Assembly (NCBI GenBank): GCA_946414435.1
Contig: CAMKOM010000011.1
Location: 1 to 64,000, forward strand
Length of the DNA stretch: 64,000 nucleotides
Origin: an uncultured Bacteroidota bacterium
GTDB taxonomy: Bacteria > Bacteroidota > Bacteroidia > Bacteroidales > SZUA-534
Direction of reading: 5' to 3'
Both the position numbers and the translations under genes were made by a program. The notes under the pieces are model-generated. The model searched no databases, was not told where the DNA came from, and saw only the letters and a program-made list of their open reading frames with translations. Each line of letters opens with the position of its first letter. Within the stretch, counting starts at the first letter, position 1. Of the stretch, positions 49,201 to 58,448 are shown piece after piece.

Positions 49201-52200
49201 GGGCAGAAATGACGGCAAAGTTACAGTAACAGTGAGTGGAGGCACAGCTGGTTACACTTTGTCATTTGACAACGAACCATACACCACCAACAAAACAAAA
49301 GAAATCGACGGTATTTCTGCAGGCACACACCAGTATAAAGTTATCGATGCGAACAAATGTGAATATTCGTCAACGGTTGAAGTTGACGAGCCAACAGCCA
49401 TAGAGCTTAAGGCAAATGCTGCTGGTGAGTTATATAATGGTTACAACATCTCATGCAACGGAGAAAAAACGGGCATAATAGTTGTTTCTGCAACAGGCGG
49501 AACATCCGGTTACCAATTCTCGATTGATGACGGACCGTTTACCGCCCAATACGGGGAAAACGCCCAACACACATTCAGCGGTATAGGAGCCGGGGAACAC
49601 AATATTACGGCGAAAGACGGTCATGGGTGTCCCGCCTCTCTTCCTGCAAAAGTGAAATTAAAACAACCTGATCCCATTGTAATAAAAGAAAAAACCAAAA
49701 CACAGCCCTTGTGTTATGACAGCATTAATGGCGAAATAACAGTTATAGTGTCAGGCGGTATTTCAACTCAAGATTATAACTATAGTTTGAATGGGGTATA
49801 TGATGGCAGTGAAGGTGGTGAACACACATTTGAAAACATAGGGGCGAAAGCCGACCACAAAGTGTTGGTTACAGACGCCAACGGTTGTAAAGCTGAGACG
49901 AGTATTAAATTAGGCCAGCCTGCGGAATTGACAGCATCTGTCAGCAATGTGAAAAACAACTTGTGCAATGGAGACAAAGAAGGGAGCATAACGTTTACAA
50001 TAAGTGGAGGAACGGGCTCGTACTATTATGCATTGAACGGCGCGAATAAAATTGAGTTTGGCAATGACAATACCATCAGCGGGCTGCCGGCCAAAAACGC
50101 ACATTCCATCGTGGTGTCAGACGCGCATGAGTGCAAGGCCGATGCTATAGAACAAAAAATTACTGAGCCTGATAAAATCGTGGCCAGAGCCATTTTGAAT
50201 GACTATAACGGGAAAAATATCAGATGCAATGGTGGTGTGGACACGGCAGTGATTAATATAGAAGGAGGTGCAGGCGACAACTTCTCAACCACACTGGGAG
50301 GAATCACCAAAAACGGGAAATCTGTCGAGTTCGACAATCTGAAGGCAGGGGAATATGGCTATAAAGTTGTTAATGTCAACGGCGGCAAGAGTTGTGTTAA
50401 AGAATTCTCATTTGAGATGAAGCAGGCGGACGCCGTGGCATTCAGTGGCTTTGCTTCCACCGACGCCAAATGCCATGGAGTGTCGAATGGCGAATTACAA
50501 GTGAATGTAACCGGAGGAGTAAAGAGCTATGCATGTGAAATCACCGACCTGGCAGGAAACAGCGTCAACACGGCCACATCAAGCAGCGGCATCTATCTCT
50601 ATGACCGCCTTGCAGTAGGCAGCTACGAGTTTAAAGTCACCGATGCCAACGGTTGTGCGGTAAGCAAAGGATTCCCAATCAAGCAACCTGCGCCGCTAAC
50701 CGTTTCGATAGCCAATCCGAAAAATGTAGATTGCAAAGGTGCCAACACGGGTGAGGTTTCAGCCGTTGCTACAGGCGGATCGGGGTCGTACAAATACAAG
50801 TGGAGCAACGGCATGACAGGGCAAAGCATACAGAATTTGCTGGCCGGGGAGTATTCGGTTATGGTTACTGATGCCAATAACTGCCAATCGGAAGTAGATG
50901 AAAATGGAGTGAAGGCGCAGACCACCATTGACGAGCCTGCTTCGGCATTAACAATGCTGGAGCCAGTATACGCCAATCCGACATGCAGCTATAACAAGGA
51001 TGGGGAAATCACCATCAATGTCAGTGGCGGCTGGGGCGGATATGAATACACTCTGAATGGTGTTTCTTACGGAAGTAATAAGATAGAAGGCTTGGATGAA
51101 GGGACATATACGGCAAAGGTTAAAGATGCCGGGGGCTGTGAAGTTTCCACCAATGACATTACGTTGAAGAAGCCTGAAGCTTTGTCGTTTGAAAATAAAA
51201 TCGGCACAATAATCTGCAAAGGCGGAGCAACCGATGTGACCATAACTTCGGCGTCGGGAGGCACTGGAGGCAATTATTCGTATTCAATTGATGGGGGAAA
51301 CACCTGGCAGTCCGGCACCACTTTTGCCAATGTTGTAAGCGGCAGTTACATATTGAGAATGAAAGACGGTAATGAGTGCCTGGCAACAGATAAAGAGATT
51401 ACTGTCACCGAGCCGGAATCATTGGTCTTGAAAGAAGATGTAAGGCATAATTATAACGGCAGCACCCATAAAGCCAACGGCAAGATAACCGTAACGCCGC
51501 AAGGCGGTGTAATGCCATATTCGTACCAATGGAAAGACACAACCGTCACAAGTCAGGAATTGGATAACATCGGTTTCGGAATTTACACGATCATCGTCAC
51601 TGATAGTTTGGGCTGTGTCAAAACCGGCACATATTATATCAACGATAACAACCCGACGCCTGAAGTTGTTGACGCGATATGTCCGGAGGGCACAGAAGGA
51701 TCAATACGCTTTGGCGATACGGTTAAATGCACAAAGGTGGAATGGTACAACGCCAGCACCGAGGAGCTGTTGCCGCAATCCGGCACAAAGACAATCACAG
51801 GCCTGCCGAAGGGCATTTACAAGGCGAAACTGTTCAACGACACGCAGGTGACATATATATATGCCGAGGTGAAAGCCCCCGACAGTTTGAAGTACGCCAC
51901 AAGCCAGCGTAATATTGATTGCCATGGCGACAATACAGGTATGGCATCAGTGAGCTTTACGGGCGGAGTGGTACCGGTGAGCGTGGTTTGGAAAAATCAG
52001 AGCGATGATGAAATCAGCCATAGCCAAACGATTGAAAATCTGATAAAAGGAAAATACACGGCATATATTTCCGACGCCAAGAACTGCCAGTCGAGCAGCC
52101 AGGCGCTTGAGTTTGACATCACGGAGCCGGCAGAGGCGTTTGTGTTGGCCGAGAGCGCTCACAATGATGTGAAGTGTCATGGTAATAATGATGCAGTTGT

Positions 52201-54745
52201 GGGGCTGAGCGTATCCGGCAACCAGGGAGCGGTGACATATTTCCAAGACGAAGCGGCGATACCGTCGAACACGGCGAACTCATTATATGCGGGCGCCTAT
52301 ACGTTCTATGCTGTTGATGAGAAGAATTGTCAGACTCAGCCATTGAATGTTACAGTCAGCCAGCCTGATCCGTTAAGCTCGTCGGTTAAAACCATTATGC
52401 CAATAAAATGCGCGGCGGAGACGGGCAGCGTTGAGGTTGAAGCGGAAGGCGGCACTGCACCCTATTCATACAAGGTGTTGGAGCAGACTGAGTTTAGATT
52501 GTCGCCGGTGTTCGACGGGCTGACAACCGCCGATTATAAGTTTGTGGTGAAGGACAACAACAACTGCCACGACACCGCATCTTATCAGTTGACAGAACCC
52601 GAGCAGCTTGTAATCACGGGCAGCAAACTGAAAGACGAGTACTGCGGTCACAGCGACGGCACTATAAGTGTTGATGTGGAGGGCGGAACTGGCGGTTACG
52701 ACATACGGTGGTCCGATTACCAGACGGGAGAGTTGGCAAGCGGTTTGCCTGCGGGCAGTTATATGGTATCCGTATATGACGAGAACCGATGCCTTGCCAC
52801 AGAGACATACGATATTAAGGACATTCCGGCCCCGGTTATCTCAATAAAGAGCATTGATTCGACAAAATGCTACGGCAGTGCCGACGGCGTTGCCGAGCTG
52901 AACGTAAGTCTGGGCACGGGGGCGATAGCATACCATTGGGAGACGGAAACGACCGGCGTCCCGTATTCCGGCAAGCTTAAGGCCGGACAGCAGAGTGTGG
53001 TTGCCGTTGACGAAATAGGCTGCGCCGATACTGCTCAGTTCACAATGCCCCAGCCCGACTCGATGAAGATAGAGATAGCTGTTGCGAACCCACTCTGTTT
53101 CAACGACAATTCAGGCGAACTGACAGCCGCTGTCTCAAATTACAAGACGGGTTTGAGTTATAAATGGGACAACGGTGTTGCCGGGAGCGAAAACCGGGGT
53201 TTGTATGCCGGCACATATGGAGTGAGCGTTACAAACGCCAACGGCTGCGTGGCTAAAAAGAGCGCCACACTTGTCTATCCGGCAAAGATAACCATTAAGA
53301 AACTGGCGATTGCCGACACCAAGTGTGACCAACCCAACGGCAGCGTAACAGTCACGGCTACCGGCGGAACAGGAGTTTTGAAGTATGGGGTGAACATGGG
53401 AGCTGTGGCAGCGGCCAATAAAATTGAAGGTCTGCCGTCGGGCAACCACAAGCTGACGGTTGTTGACGATAACCAGTGCTCGATTGACACGACCGTACAT
53501 GTCGGAGCGAATGTACCGCCAGTGTTAGTGATAAACACCCGGGATGATGTCAAGTGTCATGGTGAAAGCAATGGCAAGGTATCAGTTGGAGTGGAAGGCG
53601 GACGGACGCCGTTTGTCTACAGCTGGGACAATGGTGACCGCACCACCATGTCAGCGAAAAACGGGCTCGGAGTAGGGAGTCACAAGGTGTACGTATTTGA
53701 CGGCTTCGGGTGCTCCGACACACTTGATTTCGCAATAGAGGAGCCCTATGAGTTAGAGATATACGAGAGCGGCAGCACCGATCCGGTGTGCTACGGATAC
53801 TCCAACGGCCAGATTGTTGCGGGAGTTATGGGCGGAACCGCACCTTACACTTATCAATGGGGGGACAGGCAGAGCACAGCCAAGGCGACCGGACTAGCCG
53901 CCGGCACGCATTATGTGAATGTGACCGACAAGAACGGATGCAAGGCGAAGAGATACTTCACCCTTAGCAATCCCCAGCCTGTTGTGGTGGACATACCCGA
54001 AGTGATAAGCATTTGCTCAAACCAGACCGCGGACATTGACGCCGGGCACGAAGGCAGCTTCCACTACTGGAGTTCGGCAAACGGTTTCGAGTCTGTAGCG
54101 CAGAACATCAGCGTCAACAAGAAGGGCACATATGTGGTTACAGTCACCACACTTGACGGGTGCATAGGGTCAGACTCCACCTTTGTTAATGTATCGGAAA
54201 AGGAAATCAACGCGAACTTCCTGCTGCAGTCCGACGCTTATGTGGGCGACACCATTGTGATGATAGAGATATCGTGGCCGATACCCGAGAGCATAGAGTG
54301 GTCGTGTCCCGAGGGCATGACCGTGATCAGCGACTCGGGCGACGAGATAGAGATGGTGGCGACAAAGGAGGGTGTTTACGATGTTGGGCTCACCACCTAT
54401 AACGACATCTGCACGGAGCAGACATACAAGAGCATAGTGGTTAACCCTGTAGCCCAGAAACCTGCACCGCGCAAGCTCATGGCGCAAAAAATCATCAAAG
54501 AGGTCAAGGTGTATCCGAACCCGGCGGCGGGGCCGTTCAATCTCGAGATAGAGCTGAGCGAGGAGCATGACGTGACAATAGAGATAGTGCACATGTCGGG
54601 CACGCTTCAGAAGAAGAGACACATGAAAGGTGACCGGCGGTATGTGCTCAATTTCAGCAACACAGATCTAAATGCGGGCATAAACACGATAACGGTGATA
54701 GCCGGTGACGAGATAGTAACGAAGAAGTTAGTCATAATAAGATAA
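46205..54745 (+). CDS. Giant SprB-repeat surface adhesin with T9SS sorting domain
   Basis: A 2846-residue cell-surface protein. A signal sequence (QLLLAGSLLMCIVTYGG) is followed by an N-terminal region of about 480 residues. From about residue 490 I count roughly 26 tandem SprB-like repeats of 75-95 residues, each with a C-x-G-x-x-x-G-x-I/V start, a GG-x-x-x-Y turn and a closing TDANNC-like cysteine (CKGANTGEVSAVATGGSGSY, CHGESNGKVSVGVEGGRTPF). Ig/PKD-like segments precede a type IX secretion sorting domain (KVYPNPAAGPFNLEIELSEE, ending VTKKLVIIR). SprB repeats are known from gliding-motility adhesins; here the likely role is a long adhesive stalk. Hand counts of 60-base lines show GC rising along the gene: 18/60 at 47281 and 32/60 at 53221. 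Confidence 0.88.
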   Translation: MNKIKNSVRKQLLLAGSLLMCIVTYGGIPSKLPGMLKAMVGTQNTYVYSPNTPILIEEVSSQNHRVIAIESHGIKKYGDSFYTYTFAFTFESYNGTQRVVDNLNGMQDHTPQDLDMYMCYDTDIPNIIINQVSYKSNGEVIIGDYITKYGNLHLGFNNSFQIKGEPYQQVVVLPLMGSSEKYKFLYKSYNKSYNENYKEYIGSLSGVISKSAPVTAGDRVYFSADKNGEGVDIAVFVKNGYYFTGLTTKYEGKDSDGKHGVYSFEMPLCSDIYVFSYVESTEVDADGDTRTRTYYSSNYKRFTPTVYPKPTYTFENATEKGGVLYIHPRKSSFSIKNTTSGSIKMGFNASGTISGEQISSNGKKTFNKSDYSNGAKYILNIEAVGGGKLKKEITVKYLEQWGESFDMCDAKVTLTAPPYLPDNISPVLTIVTTNAQGQTGGNTGSFGKTYNLNREPYKYKYVINYYKNNESIFVVTKEFSFPSKLEYVSEPAGKVFKGCIRASDNTSISVNVKGGSGTYNYFINGQNVKSGTSDKSYVLQPSVGNDYKIKVTDSNNCSTEEKTVNVKIDSPFDFTIVPKKTNGYDIACNGGKGTLTFSIKGGTGGYTYNGDPISNGASLSRSGVGPHSFTISDSRGCSETHSITLTQPAELKITKLDSIRADCKEANNGKVEVTASGGVGTLMYHLSNNSDGTIDRNDGIFTGLGVKSYTLSVTDANNCASPETTVTVGSNLKLEIAKIEPAECYDERLGSITLAPKFKDGFSFNYWLNGEEVNGPKIVNVEAGDNYKVKVKPVGSDCFAELGGIQVGGPTEPLQIETIDITRCSKTDSNDGELSVTPQGGTGEYKVSIKDKEGNDVKDSKKLYPGDYYVTITDANECVYSKKDPISIPSPTKDLGFIDTIIQHVTCNGGDTAKITVYADGGWPYPNGGYKYTLINSNNKKLYDNVLSNKSYTFSKLTAGHYKVIVTDEMKVADTISVEVKEPDPLSASSEVTKEISCPGRNDGKVTVTVSGGTAGYTLSFDNEPYTTNKTKEIDGISAGTHQYKVIDANKCEYSSTVEVDEPTAIELKANAAGELYNGYNISCNGEKTGIIVVSATGGTSGYQFSIDDGPFTAQYGENAQHTFSGIGAGEHNITAKDGHGCPASLPAKVKLKQPDPIVIKEKTKTQPLCYDSINGEITVIVSGGISTQDYNYSLNGVYDGSEGGEHTFENIGAKADHKVLVTDANGCKAETSIKLGQPAELTASVSNVKNNLCNGDKEGSITFTISGGTGSYYYALNGANKIEFGNDNTISGLPAKNAHSIVVSDAHECKADAIEQKITEPDKIVARAILNDYNGKNIRCNGGVDTAVINIEGGAGDNFSTTLGGITKNGKSVEFDNLKAGEYGYKVVNVNGGKSCVKEFSFEMKQADAVAFSGFASTDAKCHGVSNGELQVNVTGGVKSYACEITDLAGNSVNTATSSSGIYLYDRLAVGSYEFKVTDANGCAVSKGFPIKQPAPLTVSIANPKNVDCKGANTGEVSAVATGGSGSYKYKWSNGMTGQSIQNLLAGEYSVMVTDANNCQSEVDENGVKAQTTIDEPASALTMLEPVYANPTCSYNKDGEITINVSGGWGGYEYTLNGVSYGSNKIEGLDEGTYTAKVKDAGGCEVSTNDITLKKPEALSFENKIGTIICKGGATDVTITSASGGTGGNYSYSIDGGNTWQSGTTFANVVSGSYILRMKDGNECLATDKEITVTEPESLVLKEDVRHNYNGSTHKANGKITVTPQGGVMPYSYQWKDTTVTSQELDNIGFGIYTIIVTDSLGCVKTGTYYINDNNPTPEVVDAICPEGTEGSIRFGDTVKCTKVEWYNASTEELLPQSGTKTITGLPKGIYKAKLFNDTQVTYIYAEVKAPDSLKYATSQRNIDCHGDNTGMASVSFTGGVVPVSVVWKNQSDDEISHSQTIENLIKGKYTAYISDAKNCQSSSQALEFDITEPAEAFVLAESAHNDVKCHGNNDAVVGLSVSGNQGAVTYFQDEAAIPSNTANSLYAGAYTFYAVDEKNCQTQPLNVTVSQPDPLSSSVKTIMPIKCAAETGSVEVEAEGGTAPYSYKVLEQTEFRLSPVFDGLTTADYKFVVKDNNNCHDTASYQLTEPEQLVITGSKLKDEYCGHSDGTISVDVEGGTGGYDIRWSDYQTGELASGLPAGSYMVSVYDENRCLATETYDIKDIPAPVISIKSIDSTKCYGSADGVAELNVSLGTGAIAYHWETETTGVPYSGKLKAGQQSVVAVDEIGCADTAQFTMPQPDSMKIEIAVANPLCFNDNSGELTAAVSNYKTGLSYKWDNGVAGSENRGLYAGTYGVSVTNANGCVAKKSATLVYPAKITIKKLAIADTKCDQPNGSVTVTATGGTGVLKYGVNMGAVAAANKIEGLPSGNHKLTVVDDNQCSIDTTVHVGANVPPVLVINTRDDVKCHGESNGKVSVGVEGGRTPFVYSWDNGDRTTMSAKNGLGVGSHKVYVFDGFGCSDTLDFAIEEPYELEIYESGSTDPVCYGYSNGQIVAGVMGGTAPYTYQWGDRQSTAKATGLAAGTHYVNVTDKNGCKAKRYFTLSNPQPVVVDIPEVISICSNQTADIDAGHEGSFHYWSSANGFESVAQNISVNKKGTYVVTVTTLDGCIGSDSTFVNVSEKEINANFLLQSDAYVGDTIVMIEISWPIPESIEWSCPEGMTVISDSGDEIEMVATKEGVYDVGLTTYNDICTEQTYKSIVVNPVAQKPAPRKLMAQKIIKEVKVYPNPAAGPFNLEIELSEEHDVTIEIVHMSGTLQKKRHMKGDRRYVLNFSNTDLNAGINTITVIAGDEIVTKKLVIIR

Positions 54746-54755
54746 GACGCGGGTC

Positions 54756-57700
54756 ATGAAACGGTCAATATTACACATCATACTGTTGCTGTGGGCCATG
54801 CTGCCGGCGACGACAGCGCACTCGCAGTCCTATCCTGTTCAGTCAAACGTCTATGTGGTGGCGCCGTACAGCCAGACCTACAGCGACTACTATGCCGACG
54901 GCCAGCAGCGCATGTTTGTTAACATTCTGCTGAACGACATGTCGCAGGGACATCTTGACGTGGTGCTCCGGTTCAGCATAAAGAGCAACAACCTGAAGCT
55001 CACCAGCAAGCTTACGGGCAATGTGCAGCCGATAACCATCCACAGCGGGAAGATGTACCGAGTGGAGGGCTCGGAGCTGGCGCAGTATCTGAGGGTTGAC
55101 GACATGCAGGCGGAGGGGCGTCTTGCGGGCGAGTTTCAGAAAAGCGGGAAGCTGCCCGAGGGGTATTACGAGATAAAGGTGGAGGTGGTGGAGTACTACC
55201 GCAGGGCCAACGTGTCGGCGCCGTCATATTCGACGATGTGGATAATGCAGCCCGAGGCGCCGGTGTGGACGATGCCACAGAACAACGCCAAGATAGACGC
55301 CATAAGTCCGCAGTTCATGCTTTTCGGGTGGATGATGACCGGCAACACATCGATGTTGCGAAACATTAAATACGAGTTCTCCATTTATGATAAGCCGGCA
55401 AGCATGAGCGCCGACGTGGTGGTGAAGACGTCCACCCCCATCTACAGTGAGGAGCTGACACAGCAGACGCTTGTGTACGGACCCGACAAGCCTTTGCTCG
55501 AGCTCGGGAAGGTCTATGCGTGCCGTGTTAAGGTGGAGGACGGAGACGGCTTAGTCAGCTTCAAGAACGACGGCTACAGCTCCACACTGGTGTTCAAATA
55601 CGGAGAGGAGTGCGATCCTCCGACGCAGGTTACCATTACCGATATTACGAAAAAGGGAGCCACCGTGAACTGGGTGAGCGACCAGTCGCACAGCGGATAC
55701 GATGTGGAGGTGAGGGAGCTGTCCGACGGCAAGAGCAGCGACTGGTTCACATGGAAAATCGACAAGCGCCAGTACAACTACGAGATAAAGCAGCTCTCGT
55801 CCGACAGCCGTTACGAGTGCCGAGTGGCCGCCGTATGCGGCCAGCGCTCGAACGGCATCCGTAGCGCATACACCGACCCTGTGGAGTTCAAGACATACGA
55901 GGCCGGGAACAAGAAATACAACTGCGGCGACCTTGTAGAGGCGTCAAAACCCACCAACCGTGTGCCATACCCCTATCTTGAGGAGGGCGACGTGATAACC
56001 GCCAACGGTTTTGTGTTCATTATTGAGTCGATATCGAAAGCCGGCGGGGGACTGTTCACGGGACAATGCTCGTGGTATATCAATTTGTGGGGAGTGAAGA
56101 TATTGTGCGATTTCAAAGACATAAGCATAAACGTGACAAGGGAGCTCATAGGGGGCCAGATAGTGGCCTGTCACGACAAGGCACAGGTGAAGGCCTTCAC
56201 CCGTCTGCAAAGCGCCGCATACATGCCGGCGGGCACACAGGTGCCAACGTCGTTCAAGGCCGACAAGATAATGACCATGACAGAGACCGTCGACTCGGTA
56301 CGGATAGTAGACGGCGAGACACTGATATACGTTGCCGGCCAGAATCCGGTAAAGGTGTCGGCCACCGACAACGTGTTTGTCCAGTCGGCCGACGGCAACT
56401 ACTACGCGGTGGAGGACGGCAAGGTCTATCCCAAGCCGTCGAACCTCGACAAAGACGGGAACCGCACACTGTCGTATAATCAGCTTATTACCGCCACATT
56501 CGGCTACGACGACAACTTCGGCCGTCATGCGGGAGTTGACGCCTACAGCGATGAGAAAAAAGCGTTTGCTGCGCAGTACAGCCAGTATCAGCTTCACTCC
56601 GACGACGCCTACGCCACATGGATAGCCAAGAACCAGACCGCCGTGCCCATAGCCAGGGTGACAGTGAGCGGCGGCGACCGCACAGCCTTGCAGTTCCGCA
56701 ATGGCGGGCAGGCAGTGGCAGTGAACAACGCCGCCGATGCCGACGCGCTCTATCTGCCTCTGACAGCCGACGGCCAGTACGACGCCTACTATACCACGCA
56801 GGACACGCACGGCGCCGATTTGGAGGTGATGGCAGGCCAGCTCAACGTGGTGTCGTATCCGCAGCAGAATATCAACGTATGCCTTGTTGAAGTGAACGGA
56901 GCAAGCTACCCCCGTACAGCAAACGAGCTGTCGAACTACCTGAACGATGTGTTCGGCCAGGCGGTATTCGGAGTGAACCTGACCAAGACCTCTATTGAGG
57001 TTGACAAGTTCAACGGCACGCTCTCGGCCAGGGAGAGCGGTGCGCTTTCGGCGTACAATCCCGACATGAAGAAGCTGATAAAGAAGGTTAAGCGACTGCC
57101 TGACTACAACAGCGATACTTACTACATTATGGTTGTTGCCAAGAGCGACAACTCGTCGCTGGCCGGATTCATGCCTGTGAACAGCAACTTTGGCTTTGTG
57201 TTTGCCGACGCCTGCAACAGCACCGACATGCTTAACCGCACCATAGCCCACGAGCTTGCCCACGGCGCCTTCCACCTGTGGCATACCTTCAGCTCGAGCA
57301 ACACCTACACGGCACCGCAGGGCACCACAGCCAACCTTATGGACTACAACGGCACCAATGCTGAACTCTACAAATACCAATGGGACTATATCCACAACCC
57401 GCAGCAGGGCATTGTTAGGTGGATGGTGGATGAGGAGGAGAGTGAGGCGATTTTAAACAAAGATGTAATGCTTGCTTATTTAAAATCCATACACAACGCT
57501 AATGTTAAGTTTGTCGAAACTCTTGCATTGTCAATTGAAGCGGGATTCAATTTCAGTTTCAGCGGTGAAATAGAACTTGATGATGAGACAAGTTTGAGTT
57601 ACTTGTCAATGTCGACATTCAGTAAAGGAACGGCAGGCGAAAAAATCATTGCCAACATTAAACCTTCAGAAAAAACGTGTGAATCCAAGAAGATAGATGA

Positions 57701-58442
57701 CGAGGAATATACGACTTACACATTTAAATCAACAAAATATGGAGATTTGCCCCCACTTGTGTTTACCGTTAAGAGTGATGAAACCACAATATTTGAAGAG
57801 TACGTATTTAGGATTCTGACAATTGAAAAAGTACAAGAGTTGGCTGAAAAATCAGTTTCTCTTGCAAATGAATCAATGGATGCAAGCTCTATATGCAATG
57901 TCTGTACACGTACCGCCTTGTACTTTATCAAAAACGATTCTACTTTGTTCCCATATGAAGGTTCTGCGTTAAAGAAAACAGCAACTTCTTCAATTAGTTA
58001 TGTGGAAGGTTACACAACCAATAATGGTCAAGCAAAGAAAATTCAGGAAGATTTTGAAGCAATGAAGTCTGAGTACGCGCGTGTTTTTGAAGAAATAAAA
58101 AAGGAAAACGTTGAATCGTGGCAGCAATATTTTACCCGGTTGCAAGATATGGCAAGTGCAGGTGAGATTATCATTGGTGCAATGTTGAATAGCAATTCCA
58201 CAGTTGGGCATGTTATGATGATAACACCCGGAGAAATGGCAGATGTATGGTATTTAGATGATGAAAATATAATCAATTACGTTTCCCAATATGGGAAAGG
58301 TTATTATGATAGTGGTATAAAAAATGTTCCTATAGTAGTTGAATGCGGACAAGATGTAAGAAAATGGGATGCACCATTATGTACTAATGTGGATAGAAAA
58401 GGAGCGGTAGAACGTCTTAAATGGTATAGATATAAAAAATAA
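54756..58442 (+). CDS. Putative polymorphic toxin: Fn3 domains, zinc-protease motif, variable C-terminal domain
   Basis: A 1228-residue exported protein. Signal peptide (ILLLWAMLPATTAHS), then an N-terminal beta domain (QSYPVQSNVYVVAPYSQTYS, possibly the TANFOR type), two Fn3-like domains (about 185-380; GYDVEVRELSDG, YECRVAAVCGQRS), a beta-rich stretch, and a zincin motif HELAHGAFHLWHTF at residue 832 followed by NLMDYNG and KYQWDYIHNP. After residue 895 GC drops abruptly (38/60 in the line at 57241, 20/60 at 57481). The new domain of about 330 residues has CNVCTRTALYF (C1050) and, 102 residues later, GHVMMITPGEM (H1152), a spacing that fits papain-like/NlpC-type amidases. I infer a toxin tip freed by the protease domain. 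It has no T9SS sorting domain of its own. Confidence 0.6.
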   Translation: MKRSILHIILLLWAMLPATTAHSQSYPVQSNVYVVAPYSQTYSDYYADGQQRMFVNILLNDMSQGHLDVVLRFSIKSNNLKLTSKLTGNVQPITIHSGKMYRVEGSELAQYLRVDDMQAEGRLAGEFQKSGKLPEGYYEIKVEVVEYYRRANVSAPSYSTMWIMQPEAPVWTMPQNNAKIDAISPQFMLFGWMMTGNTSMLRNIKYEFSIYDKPASMSADVVVKTSTPIYSEELTQQTLVYGPDKPLLELGKVYACRVKVEDGDGLVSFKNDGYSSTLVFKYGEECDPPTQVTITDITKKGATVNWVSDQSHSGYDVEVRELSDGKSSDWFTWKIDKRQYNYEIKQLSSDSRYECRVAAVCGQRSNGIRSAYTDPVEFKTYEAGNKKYNCGDLVEASKPTNRVPYPYLEEGDVITANGFVFIIESISKAGGGLFTGQCSWYINLWGVKILCDFKDISINVTRELIGGQIVACHDKAQVKAFTRLQSAAYMPAGTQVPTSFKADKIMTMTETVDSVRIVDGETLIYVAGQNPVKVSATDNVFVQSADGNYYAVEDGKVYPKPSNLDKDGNRTLSYNQLITATFGYDDNFGRHAGVDAYSDEKKAFAAQYSQYQLHSDDAYATWIAKNQTAVPIARVTVSGGDRTALQFRNGGQAVAVNNAADADALYLPLTADGQYDAYYTTQDTHGADLEVMAGQLNVVSYPQQNINVCLVEVNGASYPRTANELSNYLNDVFGQAVFGVNLTKTSIEVDKFNGTLSARESGALSAYNPDMKKLIKKVKRLPDYNSDTYYIMVVAKSDNSSLAGFMPVNSNFGFVFADACNSTDMLNRTIAHELAHGAFHLWHTFSSSNTYTAPQGTTANLMDYNGTNAELYKYQWDYIHNPQQGIVRWMVDEEESEAILNKDVMLAYLKSIHNANVKFVETLALSIEAGFNFSFSGEIELDDETSLSYLSMSTFSKGTAGEKIIANIKPSEKTCESKKIDDEEYTTYTFKSTKYGDLPPLVFTVKSDETTIFEEYVFRILTIEKVQELAEKSVSLANESMDASSICNVCTRTALYFIKNDSTLFPYEGSALKKTATSSISYVEGYTTNNGQAKKIQEDFEAMKSEYARVFEEIKKENVESWQQYFTRLQDMASAGEIIIGAMLNSNSTVGHVMMITPGEMADVWYLDDENIINYVSQYGKGYYDSGIKNVPIVVECGQDVRKWDAPLCTNVDRKGAVERLKWYRYKK

Positions 58443-58448
58443 AGTATC

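Noticed and set aside
55944-57395. 483-residue minus-strand ORF
   Set aside because: Antisense to the GC-rich part of the putative toxin gene; long only because GC-rich codons leave few stops. Val/Gly/His-rich with no domains.
54756-58442. T9SS sorting domain on the putative toxin
   Set aside because: The C-terminus (ERLKWYRYKK) lacks the PNP and final beta-strand pattern seen at the end of the adhesin.
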